A DNA stretch of 38,993 nucleotides, taken from NCBI GenBank assembly GCA_900770835.1, contig CAAGLQ010000074.1:1-38993 (forward strand), in the 5' to 3' direction. This document shows, in pieces, positions 9,184-18,009 of the stretch. A program made the translations under genes and the position numbers. The notes below the pieces were generated by a model that was not told the DNA's origin, did no database searches, and was given only the letters and a program-made list of their open reading frames with translations. The DNA comes from an uncultured Parabacteroides sp. (GTDB lineage Bacteria > Bacteroidota > Bacteroidia > Bacteroidales > Tannerellaceae). The stretch's first letter is position 1, and each line of letters starts with the position of its first letter.

Positions 9184-10350
9184 ATGAGTGATCAACGTTA
9201 TAACCTGAGAGGCGTTTCCGCTTCTAAAGAGGATGTTCACAACGCAATCAAGAACATCGACAAGGGAATCTTCCCAAAAGCATTTTGCAAGATTATCCCC
9301 GATATTTTAGGAGGTGATCCAGATTATTGTAACATCATGCACGCTGATGGCGCCGGCACAAAGTCATCATTGGCCTACATGTATTGGAAAGAGACCGGCG
9401 ATCTCTCGGTATGGAAAGGCATTGCGCAAGATGCCTTGATCATGAACATCGATGATTTGCTCTGCGTGGGCGCAGTTGATAATATTTTGGTTTCATCCAC
9501 GATCGGACGCAACAAGCTGTTGGTACCGGGAGAGGTAATCTCTGCAATCATTAACGGAACGGACGAGCTGCTTGCCGAACTGCGTGAGATGGGTGTAGGT
9601 TGCTACGCCACAGGTGGAGAGACAGCCGATGTTGGTGACCTGGTACGTACGATCATCGTGGATAGCACCGTGACCTGCCGCATGAAACGTGCGGATGTGA
9701 TCGACAACAAACATATTCAAGGTGGTGATGTCATTGTCGGTTTGGCCTCTTACGGACAAGCGACTTACGAAAAGAGTTACAACGGCGGTATGGGTAGCAA
9801 CGGCTTGACTTCTGCTCGTCACGATGTCTTCTCGAAATATTTGGCCACAAAATACCCAGAGAGCTACGATGCGGCTGTACCTAATGAGTTGGTTTATTCC
9901 GGTGGTTTGAAACTGACTGATCAAATCGCAGAGTTAGGCATTGATGCCGGTAAGTTGGTTTTGTCACCGACACGCACCTACGCACCGGTCATCAAGGTGT
10001 TGTTAGACAAGCTCCGCCCGGAGATCCACGGTATGGTACACTGCTCCGGAGGTGCACAGACCAAGGTGATGCACTTCGTGGAGAACAAGCGGGTGACCAA
10101 GAACAACCTTTTCCCCATTCCTCCCCTTTTCCGTATCATCCAGGAGCAAAGCGGCACGGATTGGAGCGAGATGTATAAAGTGTTCAATATGGGGCACCGT
10201 ATGGAAATCTACATCGCTCCAGAGCACGCAGAGGAGGTGATCGCTATCTCCAAGAGCTTCGGCATTGACGCACAAGTGATAGGCTTCGTCGAGGAGGCAG
10301 AGAAAAACGAGTTGATCATCGAGAGCGAGAAAGGGCGTTTCACCTATTAA
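9184..10350 (+). CDS. purM: Phosphoribosylformylglycinamidine cyclo-ligase (AIR synthase)
   Basis: PurM closes FGAM to AIR with ATP in de novo purine synthesis. The 388-residue protein has the AIR-synthase features HADGAGTKSSLAY near residue 57, AQDALIMNIDDLLCVGA, ATGGETADVGDLV, VGLASYGQ, and a C-terminal GMVHCSGGAQTK followed by FNMGHRMEIY. It is the longer Bacteroidetes version (E. coli is about 345 residues). A consensus -7 box lies just upstream, so it may be transcribed apart from aroE and the hydrolase gene. prfA begins 9 bp after its stop. Confidence 0.95.
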   Translation: MSDQRYNLRGVSASKEDVHNAIKNIDKGIFPKAFCKIIPDILGGDPDYCNIMHADGAGTKSSLAYMYWKETGDLSVWKGIAQDALIMNIDDLLCVGAVDNILVSSTIGRNKLLVPGEVISAIINGTDELLAELREMGVGCYATGGETADVGDLVRTIIVDSTVTCRMKRADVIDNKHIQGGDVIVGLASYGQATYEKSYNGGMGSNGLTSARHDVFSKYLATKYPESYDAAVPNELVYSGGLKLTDQIAELGIDAGKLVLSPTRTYAPVIKVLLDKLRPEIHGMVHCSGGAQTKVMHFVENKRVTKNNLFPIPPLFRIIQEQSGTDWSEMYKVFNMGHRMEIYIAPEHAEEVIAISKSFGIDAQVIGFVEEAEKNELIIESEKGRFTY

Positions 10351-10359
10351 ATTCGATCA

Positions 10360-11469
10360 ATGGCCGAGAATCATTTACTGAGTAAGTTAGACGGATTGGT
10401 AAGTCGCTTCGAGGAGGTGGGTACACTGATTACCGACCCGGCAGTGATTGCCGACATGAAGCGCTTCGTGAAGTTGAACAAGGAATACCGCGATTTGGAG
10501 AAAATCGTAGCCGCACGAGCAGCCTATGTCCAAGCACTCAACGGCGTTGAGGAGGCACGTATGCTGTTAGACACTGAGCAGGATCCAGAGATGCGTGAGA
10601 TGGCTCGTGAGGAGTTGGAGGCAAACAGCGAGAAAATCCCAGCTTTGGAGGAGGAGATCAAGCTGCTGCTGGTTCCTGCCGATCCGCAAGACGACAAGAA
10701 TGCGATCGTCGAGATCCGTGGTGGTACGGGTGGTGACGAGGCAGCGCTTTTCGCAGGCGACCTCTATCGGATGTACGTAAAATACTGCGAGGAGAAGGGA
10801 TGGAAAGTCAGTGTATCCAGCTTTAGCGAAGGCTCATCCGGTGGATTCAAGGAGATCATCTTCACGGTATCCGGCGAGAAGGTTTACGGCACATTGAAAT
10901 ACGAGTCAGGCGTTCACCGCGTGCAACGTGTCCCCGCTACGGAGACGCAGGGGCGTGTACACACCTCCGCCGCTACAGTAGCCGTGTTGCCCGAAGCAGA
11001 TGAGTTTGACGTAGAGATCAACGAAGGCGAGATCAAATGGGACACCTTCCGTTCGGGAGGTGCCGGTGGACAGAACGTCAACAAGGTAGAATCTGGTGTT
11101 CGCTTGCGTTATGTTTGGAAGAACCCTATCACGGGTGTCAGCGAAGAGATTTTGATTGAGTGTACGGAGACTCGTGACCAGCCAAAGAACAAAGAGCGAG
11201 CTTTAACCCGCCTGCGCTCTTTCATCTACGATAAGGAGCATCAGAAATACTTGGATGACATCGCCAGCAAACGTAAGACGATGGTATCAACGGGCGACCG
11301 CTCGGCCAAGATCCGCACCTACAACTATCCGCAGGGGCGTATCACCGATCATCGCATCAACTATACGATTTATAACCTCTCAGCCTTCATGGATGGTGAG
11401 ATTCAGGATTGCTTGGATCACCTCATCGTAGCGGAGAATGCTGAGCGATTAAAAGCATCTGAATTATAA
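10360..11469 (+). CDS. prfA: Peptide chain release factor 1
   Basis: RF1 reads UAA and UAG and triggers peptide release. The 369-residue protein has an N-terminal coiled region, the stop-codon recognition segment HRVQRVPATETQGRVHTSA (the PAT tripeptide marks RF1, where RF2 has SPF), and the catalytic RSGGAGGQNVNKVES loop with GGQ near residue 238. There is no internal frameshift, which also fits RF1 and not RF2. It is 9 bp after purM and 28 bp before pyrF on the same strand. Confidence 0.97.
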   Translation: MAENHLLSKLDGLVSRFEEVGTLITDPAVIADMKRFVKLNKEYRDLEKIVAARAAYVQALNGVEEARMLLDTEQDPEMREMAREELEANSEKIPALEEEIKLLLVPADPQDDKNAIVEIRGGTGGDEAALFAGDLYRMYVKYCEEKGWKVSVSSFSEGSSGGFKEIIFTVSGEKVYGTLKYESGVHRVQRVPATETQGRVHTSAATVAVLPEADEFDVEINEGEIKWDTFRSGGAGGQNVNKVESGVRLRYVWKNPITGVSEEILIECTETRDQPKNKERALTRLRSFIYDKEHQKYLDDIASKRKTMVSTGDRSAKIRTYNYPQGRITDHRINYTIYNLSAFMDGEIQDCLDHLIVAENAERLKASEL

Positions 11470-11497
11470 CACAAACCATCAAATCATTCAAAGCAAG

Positions 11498-12328
11498 ATG
11501 AACAAACAACAGTTATTCGAGCATATCCAGCAGAAGCAATCCTTCCTTTGCGTAGGATTGGATACCGATATAAAGAAAATTCCGCAGCATTTGCTGAACG
11601 AGGAAGATCCTATTTTTGCGTTCAATAAAGCGATCATTGACGCAACAGCTGCCTATTGCGTGGCTTATAAGCCCAATTTAGCCTTCTACGAGAGCTTAGG
11701 CGTGAAGGGCTTGGCCGCTTTCGAGAAGACGGTGGCCTACTTGAGAACCCAGTATCCCGACCAGTTTATCATTGCTGACGCCAAGCGAGGCGACATCGGT
11801 AACACGTCGGAGCTTTATGCCCGCTCCTTCTTTGAGCACACCAAGGTGGACGCGGTGACCGTCGCTCCTTACATGGGCGAGGACAGCGTGAAACCCTTCT
11901 TGATCTATCCGGAGGCATGGGTGATCTTGTTGGCCTTGACCTCCAACAAGGGATCGCACGACTTCCAGCTGACGACTGATGCGGAGGGTGAGCGGCTGTT
12001 TGAGAAGGTGCTGCGCAAATCCAGCGAATGGGCAACCGACGAGCAGATGATGTATGTGGTCGGCGCAACACAAGGCAAGATGTTCCTTGACATCCGCAAG
12101 CATGTGCCCAACCACTTCCTGTTAGTACCGGGCGTAGGTGCGCAAGGCGGTAGCTTAGCTGAGGTAGCTAAATATGGCATGAACGGCCAATGCGGTTTGA
12201 TCGTCAACTCTTCACGTGCGATCATCTATGCAGATAAGAGCGAAGCGTTCGCAGAGAAAGCGGGTGAGGCAGCCAAGGCCGTGCAGCAAGAGATGGCCAT
12301 CTATCTCCATGAGAAAGGTATCATTTAA
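11498..12328 (+). CDS. pyrF: Orotidine 5'-phosphate decarboxylase (type 2)
   Basis: PyrF decarboxylates OMP to UMP, the last step of de novo pyrimidine synthesis. At 276 residues it belongs to the longer PyrF group. Visible motifs are FLCVGLDTD near the N-terminus, CVAYKPNLAFYE, the catalytic DAKRGDIGNTS at about 90-100 (Asp-x-Lys-x-x-Asp arrangement), VAPYMGEDSV, and the phosphate-binding VPGVGAQGG followed by VNSSRAIIYA. It is followed after 25 bp (7 bp to an alternative start) by lpxD. Confidence 0.96.
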   Translation: MNKQQLFEHIQQKQSFLCVGLDTDIKKIPQHLLNEEDPIFAFNKAIIDATAAYCVAYKPNLAFYESLGVKGLAAFEKTVAYLRTQYPDQFIIADAKRGDIGNTSELYARSFFEHTKVDAVTVAPYMGEDSVKPFLIYPEAWVILLALTSNKGSHDFQLTTDAEGERLFEKVLRKSSEWATDEQMMYVVGATQGKMFLDIRKHVPNHFLLVPGVGAQGGSLAEVAKYGMNGQCGLIVNSSRAIIYADKSEAFAEKAGEAAKAVQQEMAIYLHEKGII

Positions 12329-12353
12329 AAATTAGATGCAAGAAAAAGAAAGA

Positions 12354-13394
12354 ATGGAATTTTCTGCCCAACAAATCGCCGCTTTCCTCAATGGGAAGAT
12401 AGAAGGCGACCCAGATGTAAAGGTCAGCAACTTCTCCAAGATCGAGGAGGGGAAGCCAGGAACCCTTACATTCCTGGCCAATCTGAAATATGCACATTAT
12501 CTCTACGACACAAAGGCGAGCATCGTCTTAATCAACAACGATTTTGTGCTCGAGCAACCGGTCAGCACCACCTTGATACGTGTCGAGAACGCATACGCAG
12601 CATTAGCTTTGTTGCTGAATATGGTGGAACAAACGAAAGCGAAAAAGTCAGGTGTAGATTCCACCGCCTTCATCGCCCCCACAGCGACCATCGGCGAGCA
12701 GGCTTATATCGGCCATTTCGCCTACATCGGAGAGGGGACAAAAATAGGCAAGGGATGTCGCATCTATCCCAATGTATATATCGGTGACCATGTCACTATC
12801 GGTGACAATTGCATTCTCTATCCGCACACGACAATCTATGAGCAATGCATCATCGGGAATAACTGTATTCTCCATGCGGGTTGTGTGATCGGTGCAGACG
12901 GATTCGGTTTCGCACCGGAAGGTGAGAGCTATAAGAAGATCCCGCAGTTAGGCAATGTGATCATTGAGAACGATGTAGAAATCGGAGCGAATACGACAAT
13001 TGACCGAGCCGTAATGGATTCAACGATCATCCGAAAAGGGGTGAAATTAGACAACTTGATCCAAATCGCTCACAACGTTGAAATAGGTGAGCATACCGTA
13101 ATGGCAGCACAGGTAGGTATAGCCGGCTCGTCCAAGGTAGGACGCCATTGCATGTTCGGTGGCCAGGTGGGATTGGCCGGTCATATTCACATCGGCGACA
13201 ACGTCACCCTGGGTGCGCAAGCGGGCGTGATTAGTGACGTGAAAGAGGGAAGCACGCTCTTAGGAGCACCGGCCTTCAACGCTAAAGGCTTCATGCGTTC
13301 CAGCGCTATCTTCAACCGACTGCCGGAGATGTATCGCCTGATTGGACAATTGCAACGAGAGATTGAACAACTGAAAAAAGAACAAACAAAATAA
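12354..13394 (+). CDS. lpxD: UDP-3-O-acylglucosamine N-acyltransferase
   Basis: LpxD adds the amide-linked acyl chain in lipid A synthesis. I chose the ATG at 12354 because MEFSAQQIA is the usual LpxD start; an in-frame ATG at 12336 would add six polar residues (MQEKER). The 346-residue protein has an N-terminal uridine-binding domain of about 100 residues. A left-handed parallel beta-helix of hexapeptide repeats follows (IAPTATIGEQAYIGHFAYIGEGTKIG and onward, roughly 105-310). The catalytic His is probably in NLIQIAHNVEIGEH. A coiled C-terminal helix (LIGQLQREIEQLKKE) suits the trimer. It starts the lpxD, lpxC-fabZ, lpxA lipid A cluster. Confidence 0.95.
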   Translation: MEFSAQQIAAFLNGKIEGDPDVKVSNFSKIEEGKPGTLTFLANLKYAHYLYDTKASIVLINNDFVLEQPVSTTLIRVENAYAALALLLNMVEQTKAKKSGVDSTAFIAPTATIGEQAYIGHFAYIGEGTKIGKGCRIYPNVYIGDHVTIGDNCILYPHTTIYEQCIIGNNCILHAGCVIGADGFGFAPEGESYKKIPQLGNVIIENDVEIGANTTIDRAVMDSTIIRKGVKLDNLIQIAHNVEIGEHTVMAAQVGIAGSSKVGRHCMFGGQVGLAGHIHIGDNVTLGAQAGVISDVKEGSTLLGAPAFNAKGFMRSSAIFNRLPEMYRLIGQLQREIEQLKKEQTK

Positions 13395-13401
13395 TAGACC
13401 T

Positions 13402-14787
13402 ATGCAGAAACAGAAGACACTTGCCGCAAGCTTTTCATTGAAGGGGAAAGGCCTGCATACAGGGTTAGATATAGAGATCACCTTCAATCCGGCACCAGAA
13501 AACCACGGTTATAAGATCAAACGCACCGACTTGGAAGGACAACCCGTGATTGATGCCTTGGCAGAGAATGTGGTAGCCACACAACGAGGAACAGTATTGA
13601 AGAAGAACAATGTGCAAGTGAGCACCATTGAGCATGCCATGGCTGCGCTCTATGCATTTGAGATTGACAACTGCTTAATCGAGGTGAATGCTCCGGAGTT
13701 CCCCATTCTGGATGGAAGCGCACGCTATTTCGCAGAGGCCATCCAGAAAGTAGGTAGTGTGGAGCAAAACGCACCGAGAGATTACTACATCGTCAAGCAT
13801 AAAATCGAGGTCAAAGACGAAGAAAGCGGAGCCTCATTGATCATCTTGCCGGATGAGAAGTTCACCGTGAACGTATTGATTTCCTTTGATTCACCTGTGC
13901 TCAACAACCAGTTCGCCTCCATGAACGACTTGAGCGAGTTTCCTTCTGAATTAGCCGCTTCTCGTACCTTCGTCTTTGTGCGTGAGATTGAAATGCTGCT
14001 CAACAACAACTTGATCAAGGGTGGCGATCTCGACAATGCGATCGTGATTTACGACCAGAAGTTACCGCAAGAGTCTCTGGATAAATTAGCGGACATGATG
14101 AATGTGCCTCACTTGAACTTGAAGGAGTTAGGCTATATCAACCATGAACCGTTGGTCTTCGACAATGAGCCGGCACGACACAAACTGTTGGATGTCATCG
14201 GTGATGTCGCTTTGATCGGCAAGCCCATCCGCGGACGTATCATCGCTACCCGTCCAGGACATAAGATCAACAACCAGTTTGCACGCATGATCCGTAAAGA
14301 CATCAAACAAAACGAGGTGCAAGCGCCCGTTTACGATCCTAACCGTGAGCCGGTAATGGACATCAACCGTATCCGCGAGCTGCTGCCACACCGTTACCCG
14401 TTCCTCTTGGTTGATAAGATCATCGAGATCGGTGGCAATTACATCGTCGGCGTGAAGAACATCACCGCCAACGAACCCTTCTTCCAGGGGCACTTCCCGC
14501 AAGAGCCGGTTATGCCCGGCGTATTGCAAGTGGAGGCGATGGCACAAACTGGAGGTTTGCTGGTGCTGAACTCCGTGGATGAGCCGGAGCGTTACTCTAC
14601 CTATTTCATGAAGATAGACGGTGTGAAATTCCGTCGCAAGGTAGTGCCGGGCGACACGCTTATCTTCCGTTTGGAGTTGTTAGCCCCCATCCGTCGAGGC
14701 ATCTCTACCATGAAGGGCTACGTCTTCGTAGGTGACACATTGGTCAGCGAGGCGGAGTTTATGGCACAGATTGTAAAGAACAAATAA
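13402..14787 (+). CDS. lpxC-fabZ: Bifunctional UDP-3-O-acyl-GlcNAc deacetylase / 3-hydroxyacyl-ACP dehydratase
   Basis: This 461-residue fusion is characteristic of Bacteroidetes. The LpxC half (about 1-305) carries the zinc ligands: His78 in STIEHAMAAL, and His260 and Asp264 in HKLLDVIGD. It deacetylates the lipid A precursor, the committed step. The FabZ half (about 315-461) has LLPHRYPFLLVDKI and the catalytic pair His364 (GHFPQEPVMPG) and Glu378 (LQVEAMAQ), 14 residues apart as in E. coli FabZ. FabZ dehydrates 3-hydroxyacyl-ACP, which is also the acyl donor for LpxA and LpxD, so one protein balances fatty acid and lipid A flow. It lies 7 bp after lpxD and 25 bp before lpxA. Confidence 0.97.
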   Translation: MQKQKTLAASFSLKGKGLHTGLDIEITFNPAPENHGYKIKRTDLEGQPVIDALAENVVATQRGTVLKKNNVQVSTIEHAMAALYAFEIDNCLIEVNAPEFPILDGSARYFAEAIQKVGSVEQNAPRDYYIVKHKIEVKDEESGASLIILPDEKFTVNVLISFDSPVLNNQFASMNDLSEFPSELAASRTFVFVREIEMLLNNNLIKGGDLDNAIVIYDQKLPQESLDKLADMMNVPHLNLKELGYINHEPLVFDNEPARHKLLDVIGDVALIGKPIRGRIIATRPGHKINNQFARMIRKDIKQNEVQAPVYDPNREPVMDINRIRELLPHRYPFLLVDKIIEIGGNYIVGVKNITANEPFFQGHFPQEPVMPGVLQVEAMAQTGGLLVLNSVDEPERYSTYFMKIDGVKFRRKVVPGDTLIFRLELLAPIRRGISTMKGYVFVGDTLVSEAEFMAQIVKNK

Positions 14788-14812
14788 AACTAAGAACATA
14801 TACTTAAAGAGT

Positions 14813-15598
14813 ATGAACATTTCACCCCTTGCAGTCGTGCATCCTGATGCACAGATTGGCGAAGGTGTCATTATCGAACCGTTTGCCGTTGTGGAGAAAG
14901 ATGTAGTCATTGGCGATCATTGCCACCTTTATCCACATGCCGTCGTATTGAATGGCGCACGTATTGGGAAAAACTGTCAAATCTTTCCGGGCGCGGTCGT
15001 GGCTGGCATTCCACAAGACTTGAAATTCAAAGGCGAGATTACCACCGCCGAGATTGGCGACAACACCACGCTACGCGAGTGCGTCACCATCAACCGTGGT
15101 ACAGCCTCAAAAGGCAAGACCGTGGTCGGTAATAACTGTTTGATCATGGCCTACTCGCACGTAGCGCACGACTGTGTGCTGCATGACAATATCATCATTG
15201 GCAATGCTTCGCAAATTGCGGGAGAAGTGGAGATCGATGATTTCGCAATTGTCAGTGGCGGATCATTGGTACACCAGTTTAGCCGGATCTCCAAACACGT
15301 GATGATCCAAGGCGGCTCACGCATCGGCAAAGATATTCCGCCCTATACCTTGATTGGGCGTGACCCTATTGTCTATTGCGGCATCAACATCGTTGGTCTT
15401 CGCCGACGGGGCTTCACCAACCAGCAGGTCTATTTAATCCAGGATATTTACCGCACGCTTTATACCCGTGGATTGAACAATACGGATGCCCTCAAGGCCA
15501 TTGAGACAGAGTATGAACCCAGCGAGGAGCGAGATTTGATTCTCAACTTCATAAAGGCCTCTAAACGAGGTATTGTGAGAGGTTCTATCGACGAATAA
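14813..15598 (+). CDS. lpxA: UDP-N-acetylglucosamine O-acyltransferase
   Basis: LpxA transfers the first 3-hydroxyacyl chain to UDP-GlcNAc in lipid A synthesis. The 261-residue protein is of usual length. It opens with hexapeptide repeats (VVHPDAQIGEGVIIEPF) that run to about residue 190. The catalytic His lies in IMAYSHVAHDC, with INRGTASKGKT and the GLRRRGFTNQQV segment ahead of a helical C-terminal domain. It is the last gene of the long run and is followed within about 15 bp by a repeat region ending in a strong terminator. Confidence 0.96.
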   Translation: MNISPLAVVHPDAQIGEGVIIEPFAVVEKDVVIGDHCHLYPHAVVLNGARIGKNCQIFPGAVVAGIPQDLKFKGEITTAEIGDNTTLRECVTINRGTASKGKTVVGNNCLIMAYSHVAHDCVLHDNIIIGNASQIAGEVEIDDFAIVSGGSLVHQFSRISKHVMIQGGSRIGKDIPPYTLIGRDPIVYCGINIVGLRRRGFTNQQVYLIQDIYRTLYTRGLNNTDALKAIETEYEPSEERDLILNFIKASKRGIVRGSIDE

Positions 15599-15613
15599 GA
15601 GGAGCGAGATAAA

Positions 15614-15743
15614 CGTTGCCCATCGTTTCAAAAAACATTGCCGATGGAAAAGAAAAACGTTGCCCATCGTTTTAGAAAACATTCCCGACGATTTTTTTAA
15701 GTGTTGCCCATCGTTTTTCAAAACGATGGGCAATGTTTTTAAG
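15614..15743. repeat. 44-bp tandem repeat, about 2.9 copies
   Basis: Three units begin at 15614, 15658 and 15702. Each opens with (C/T)GTTGCCCATCGTTT and the period is exactly 44 bp. In units 1 and 2 the second half carries an ACATT(G/C)CC motif that only partly complements the first half. In unit 3 it is replaced by a perfect inverse copy, AAAACGATGGGCAAT. The unit therefore looks like a duplicated stem-loop of which only the last copy is perfect. It fills most of the 188-bp gap between lpxA and the next gene. Confidence 0.85.
15703..15740 (+). terminator. Rho-independent terminator after lpxA
   Basis: GTTGCCCATCGTTTT pairs with AAAACGATGGGCAAT (14 Watson-Crick pairs plus one G-T) around a 2-base loop, followed by a run of five T. 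It closes the phoH-lpxA run. Confidence 0.85.
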
Positions 15744-15754
15744 AATATTCTTAC

Positions 15755-15762
15755 TACTTTTG
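15755..15762 (+). promoter_or_regulatory. -7 box upstream of pRiA4b ORF3-like gene
   Basis: TACTTTTG matches TAnnTTTG, 24 bp before the ATG at 15787 and just after the lpxA terminator. No clear -33 element. The position between a terminator and a new gene supports it. Confidence 0.5.
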
Positions 15763-15786
15763 GACACCAAAAATTGATACTGATTT

Positions 15787-16347
15787 ATGTTATTTAGATT
15801 TTTAATCCTGTCTGATGAAGTCGATGACTTCAAACGTGAGATCAAGATCGACTCTGAGGCCACCTTCCTGGAGTTGCATGATGCGATTCTCGACTCGGTC
15901 AACTACACCAAAGATCAAATGACCTCCTTCTTCATCTGCGATGAGGATTGGAGCAAGCGTACGGAGATTACGCGTGTAGAGATGGATACGACCTCTGAAG
16001 AGGACAACTATGTGATGGAAGAGACCCATCTGGATGAGTTGTTAGAGGATGAGCACCAAAAAATGCTCTTTGTGTTCGACTACATGACCGATCGGGCTTT
16101 CTTCATGGAATTACGCGAGATCATTCCTGGAGAAGACTTGGATCAACCTGTTTGCAGCAAATCGAAAGGATTGCCTCCTGCACAGATGATCTCATTTGAC
16201 GAGTTTGAAGCAAAGACTACCAGCACTGAAATAGGAGAAGATTTCTATGGAGACTCCGAGTATGACCCGGACGAACTGGATAGAGATGGATTTGAGGGAT
16301 TGAGCGAGAGTCCGTTTGATAATCCATACGATGACGATCGTTATTGA
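15787..16347 (+). CDS. pRiA4b ORF3-like (IS1096 passenger-type) protein
   Basis: This 186-residue acidic cytoplasmic protein has no signal peptide. The first 130 residues show the pRiA4b ORF3 pattern: FLILSDEVDDFKREIKIDSEATFLELH, a middle FFICDEDWSKRTEI, then HQKMLFVFDYMTDRAFFMEL. This fold is found in plasmid and transposon passenger genes but is also common as a stand-alone chromosomal gene in Bacteroidales; its function is unknown. The C-terminal 50 residues are strongly acidic (GDSEYDPDELDRDGFEG) and look disordered. Its stop TGA shares one base with the miaA ATG, so the two are probably translated together. No transposon ends are visible around it. Confidence 0.75.
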   Translation: MLFRFLILSDEVDDFKREIKIDSEATFLELHDAILDSVNYTKDQMTSFFICDEDWSKRTEITRVEMDTTSEEDNYVMEETHLDELLEDEHQKMLFVFDYMTDRAFFMELREIIPGEDLDQPVCSKSKGLPPAQMISFDEFEAKTTSTEIGEDFYGDSEYDPDELDRDGFEGLSESPFDNPYDDDRY

Positions 16348-17249
16348 TGAATAGCCTCATCACTTTATTGGGACCGACTGGAGTCGGGAAAACGGAATTA
16401 AGTTTAAAGGTGGCCGAACGATTTGGCTCGCCCATTATTTCCTCCGACTCCCGTCAGCTCTATCGTGATTTACCCATTGGTACTGCCGCCCCTACACCCG
16501 AACAGCAGGCACGGGTGAAACATTATTTTGTAGGCACCTTAAACCTCACAGATTATTACAGTGCCAGTCAATTTGAGACTGACGTGTTGGCGCTATTGAC
16601 CCAGCTTCATACAACAATTCCACATGTAGTCATGAGCGGTGGTTCTATGATGTATATCGATGCGGTTTGTAAAGGAATTGATGATATCCCCACCGTCACT
16701 CCCGAGATACGAGAAGCCATTTACCGACAATTTGCCCAAGAGGGACTTGCCCCCATTTTGGAAGAGTTGAAAGTAGCCGATCCTAAGCACTACGATGAGG
16801 TAGATCGGCAGAACTATAAAAGAGTTATTCATGCCGTGGAAATCTGTCGGATGACAGGAAAGCCCTACTCCTCCTTTCGCACAAATACCATAAAGTCACG
16901 TCCTTTTCAAATCATCAAGATAGGTTTGACTCGTGACCGAGAAGAGTTATACGATCGAATCAACCGACGTGTGGACCTAATGATGAAGGAGGGATTGCTC
17001 GAAGAAGCACGCAAGGTTTATCCTTACCGCACACTCAATGCGCTCAATACCGTAGGATATAAAGAGTTGTTCCATTATTTCAGCGGAGAATGGTCACTTG
17101 ATCAAGCAATAGAAAAAATCAAACGTAACAGCCGTGTCTATGCCCGAAAACAGATGACCTGGTTCAAGCATGATCCAGAAATCCATTGGTTCCATCCGGA
17201 CAAAGAAGAGGATATCTTTCAGTTCCTTGCACGAGCTACTCAGGGTTAA
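16347..17249 (+). CDS. miaA: tRNA dimethylallyltransferase
   Basis: MiaA transfers the dimethylallyl group to N6 of A37 in tRNAs reading UNN codons. The start is the ATG at 16347, which overlaps the previous stop by one base; a TTG directly before it is less likely. The 300-residue protein has the P-loop GPTGVGKTELS at about 8-18, SDSRQLYRDLPIGTA (tRNA and DMAPP site), SGGSMMYIDAV, and RQNYKRVIHAVEICRMTGKP. Its last codon overlaps the stop of the convergent recombinase gene in the palindrome TTAA. Confidence 0.95.
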   Translation: MNSLITLLGPTGVGKTELSLKVAERFGSPIISSDSRQLYRDLPIGTAAPTPEQQARVKHYFVGTLNLTDYYSASQFETDVLALLTQLHTTIPHVVMSGGSMMYIDAVCKGIDDIPTVTPEIREAIYRQFAQEGLAPILEELKVADPKHYDEVDRQNYKRVIHAVEICRMTGKPYSSFRTNTIKSRPFQIIKIGLTRDREELYDRINRRVDLMMKEGLLEEARKVYPYRTLNALNTVGYKELFHYFSGEWSLDQAIEKIKRNSRVYARKQMTWFKHDPEIHWFHPDKEEDIFQFLARATQG

Positions 17250-17866
17250 TTTTTTTCATCCAACTTGACCATAAAATTACGTAGATAACGATTTAATGTA
17301 TTTCTCGTCACACCACAAATACGAGCAATTCGAAGTTTGGCAACTCCTGAAGAGAGCAGTTCCGAAATCAAAGCCTCTTTATCATTCAACTTATATTTCT
17401 CTCGTGCAGAGAGTCGCCCTTTTGGCCTCCCCAAGACGACACCCTTACTCTGGAGTCTGGCTAAAGCCTCTTTGGTTCGTTGACTAATCAAATCTCGCTC
17501 TATTTCAGCAGATAAGCCAAAGGCAAAAGCCAACACTTTACTTTGCAAATTATCGCCTAAACGATAATGGTCTTTTATTGTCCAAACACGGCATTCCTTC
17601 GTCATACAGATATTTAAAATCTCCATAATCATGAATAGATTTCTGCCTAAACGTGACAACTCGGCACAAATAATGAGATCATCTTTCACTACTTGCTCCA
17701 AAAGTTTACCTAACGCACGCCTGCTGTATGCTTTTGTACCACTAATAGTTTCCTCTATCCATCCATCGACTTCTATATCAAGAGACGCACAGAACTTATT
17801 GATCTCATATCGTTGATTCTCGACAGTTTGTTTGTCACAACTTACACGTATGTAACCGTAAATCAT
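17246..17866 (-). CDS. Serine recombinase of the Mpi/resolvase-invertase family
   Basis: This 206-residue site-specific recombinase has the nucleophile Ser9 in IYGYIRVSCDKQTVENQ. The family arginines lie in AELSRLGRNLFMIMEILNIC, the long E-helix region in LAFAFGLSAEIERDLISQRTKEAL, and a C-terminal Hin-type helix-turn-helix in GVAKLRIARICGVTRNTLNRYL. The linker VVLGRPKGR is typical. It resembles Mpi, the Bacteroides fragilis invertase that switches many capsule promoters, so it may act at distant sites. I found no paired inverted repeat next to it. It converges on miaA with a 4-bp overlap and shares a 143-bp divergent gap with the EamA gene. An alternative is a resolvase of a lost element. Confidence 0.88.
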   Translation of the reverse strand: MIYGYIRVSCDKQTVENQRYEINKFCASLDIEVDGWIEETISGTKAYSRRALGKLLEQVVKDDLIICAELSRLGRNLFMIMEILNICMTKECRVWTIKDHYRLGDNLQSKVLAFAFGLSAEIERDLISQRTKEALARLQSKGVVLGRPKGRLSAREKYKLNDKEALISELLSSGVAKLRIARICGVTRNTLNRYLRNFMVKLDEKN

Positions 17867-17946
17867 AGTAATAGATTTTTATTACTTCAAATAAATCACA
17901 TCAAAATCGATTACACAACATTCTTTATGTTAAAGCTTGTGGATTT

Positions 17947-17978
17947 GTTGGCAAAAAAATGCACTATCTGTAATTTTG
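17947..17978 (+). promoter_or_regulatory. Promoter upstream of the EamA transporter gene
   Basis: TAATTTTG at 17971-17978 matches TAnnTTTG. A GTTG at 17947-17950 lies 20 bp upstream, the normal -33/-7 spacing. The ATG follows 31 bp later at 18010. Confidence 0.6.
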
Positions 17979-18009
17979 GCCTCACTTAAAAATCAAAAAG
18001 ATTCATTTT

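Noticed and set aside
15787..16347. Possible transposon passenger gene, judged by its pRiA4b/IS1096-like fold
   Set aside because: No transposase, inverted ends or target duplication nearby, and its stop overlaps miaA; it looks like a resident gene.
17868..17885. GTAATA/TATTAC inverted repeat before the recombinase start
   Set aside because: Only 6 bp in an A/T-rich gap; likely chance, with no second copy to define a switch.
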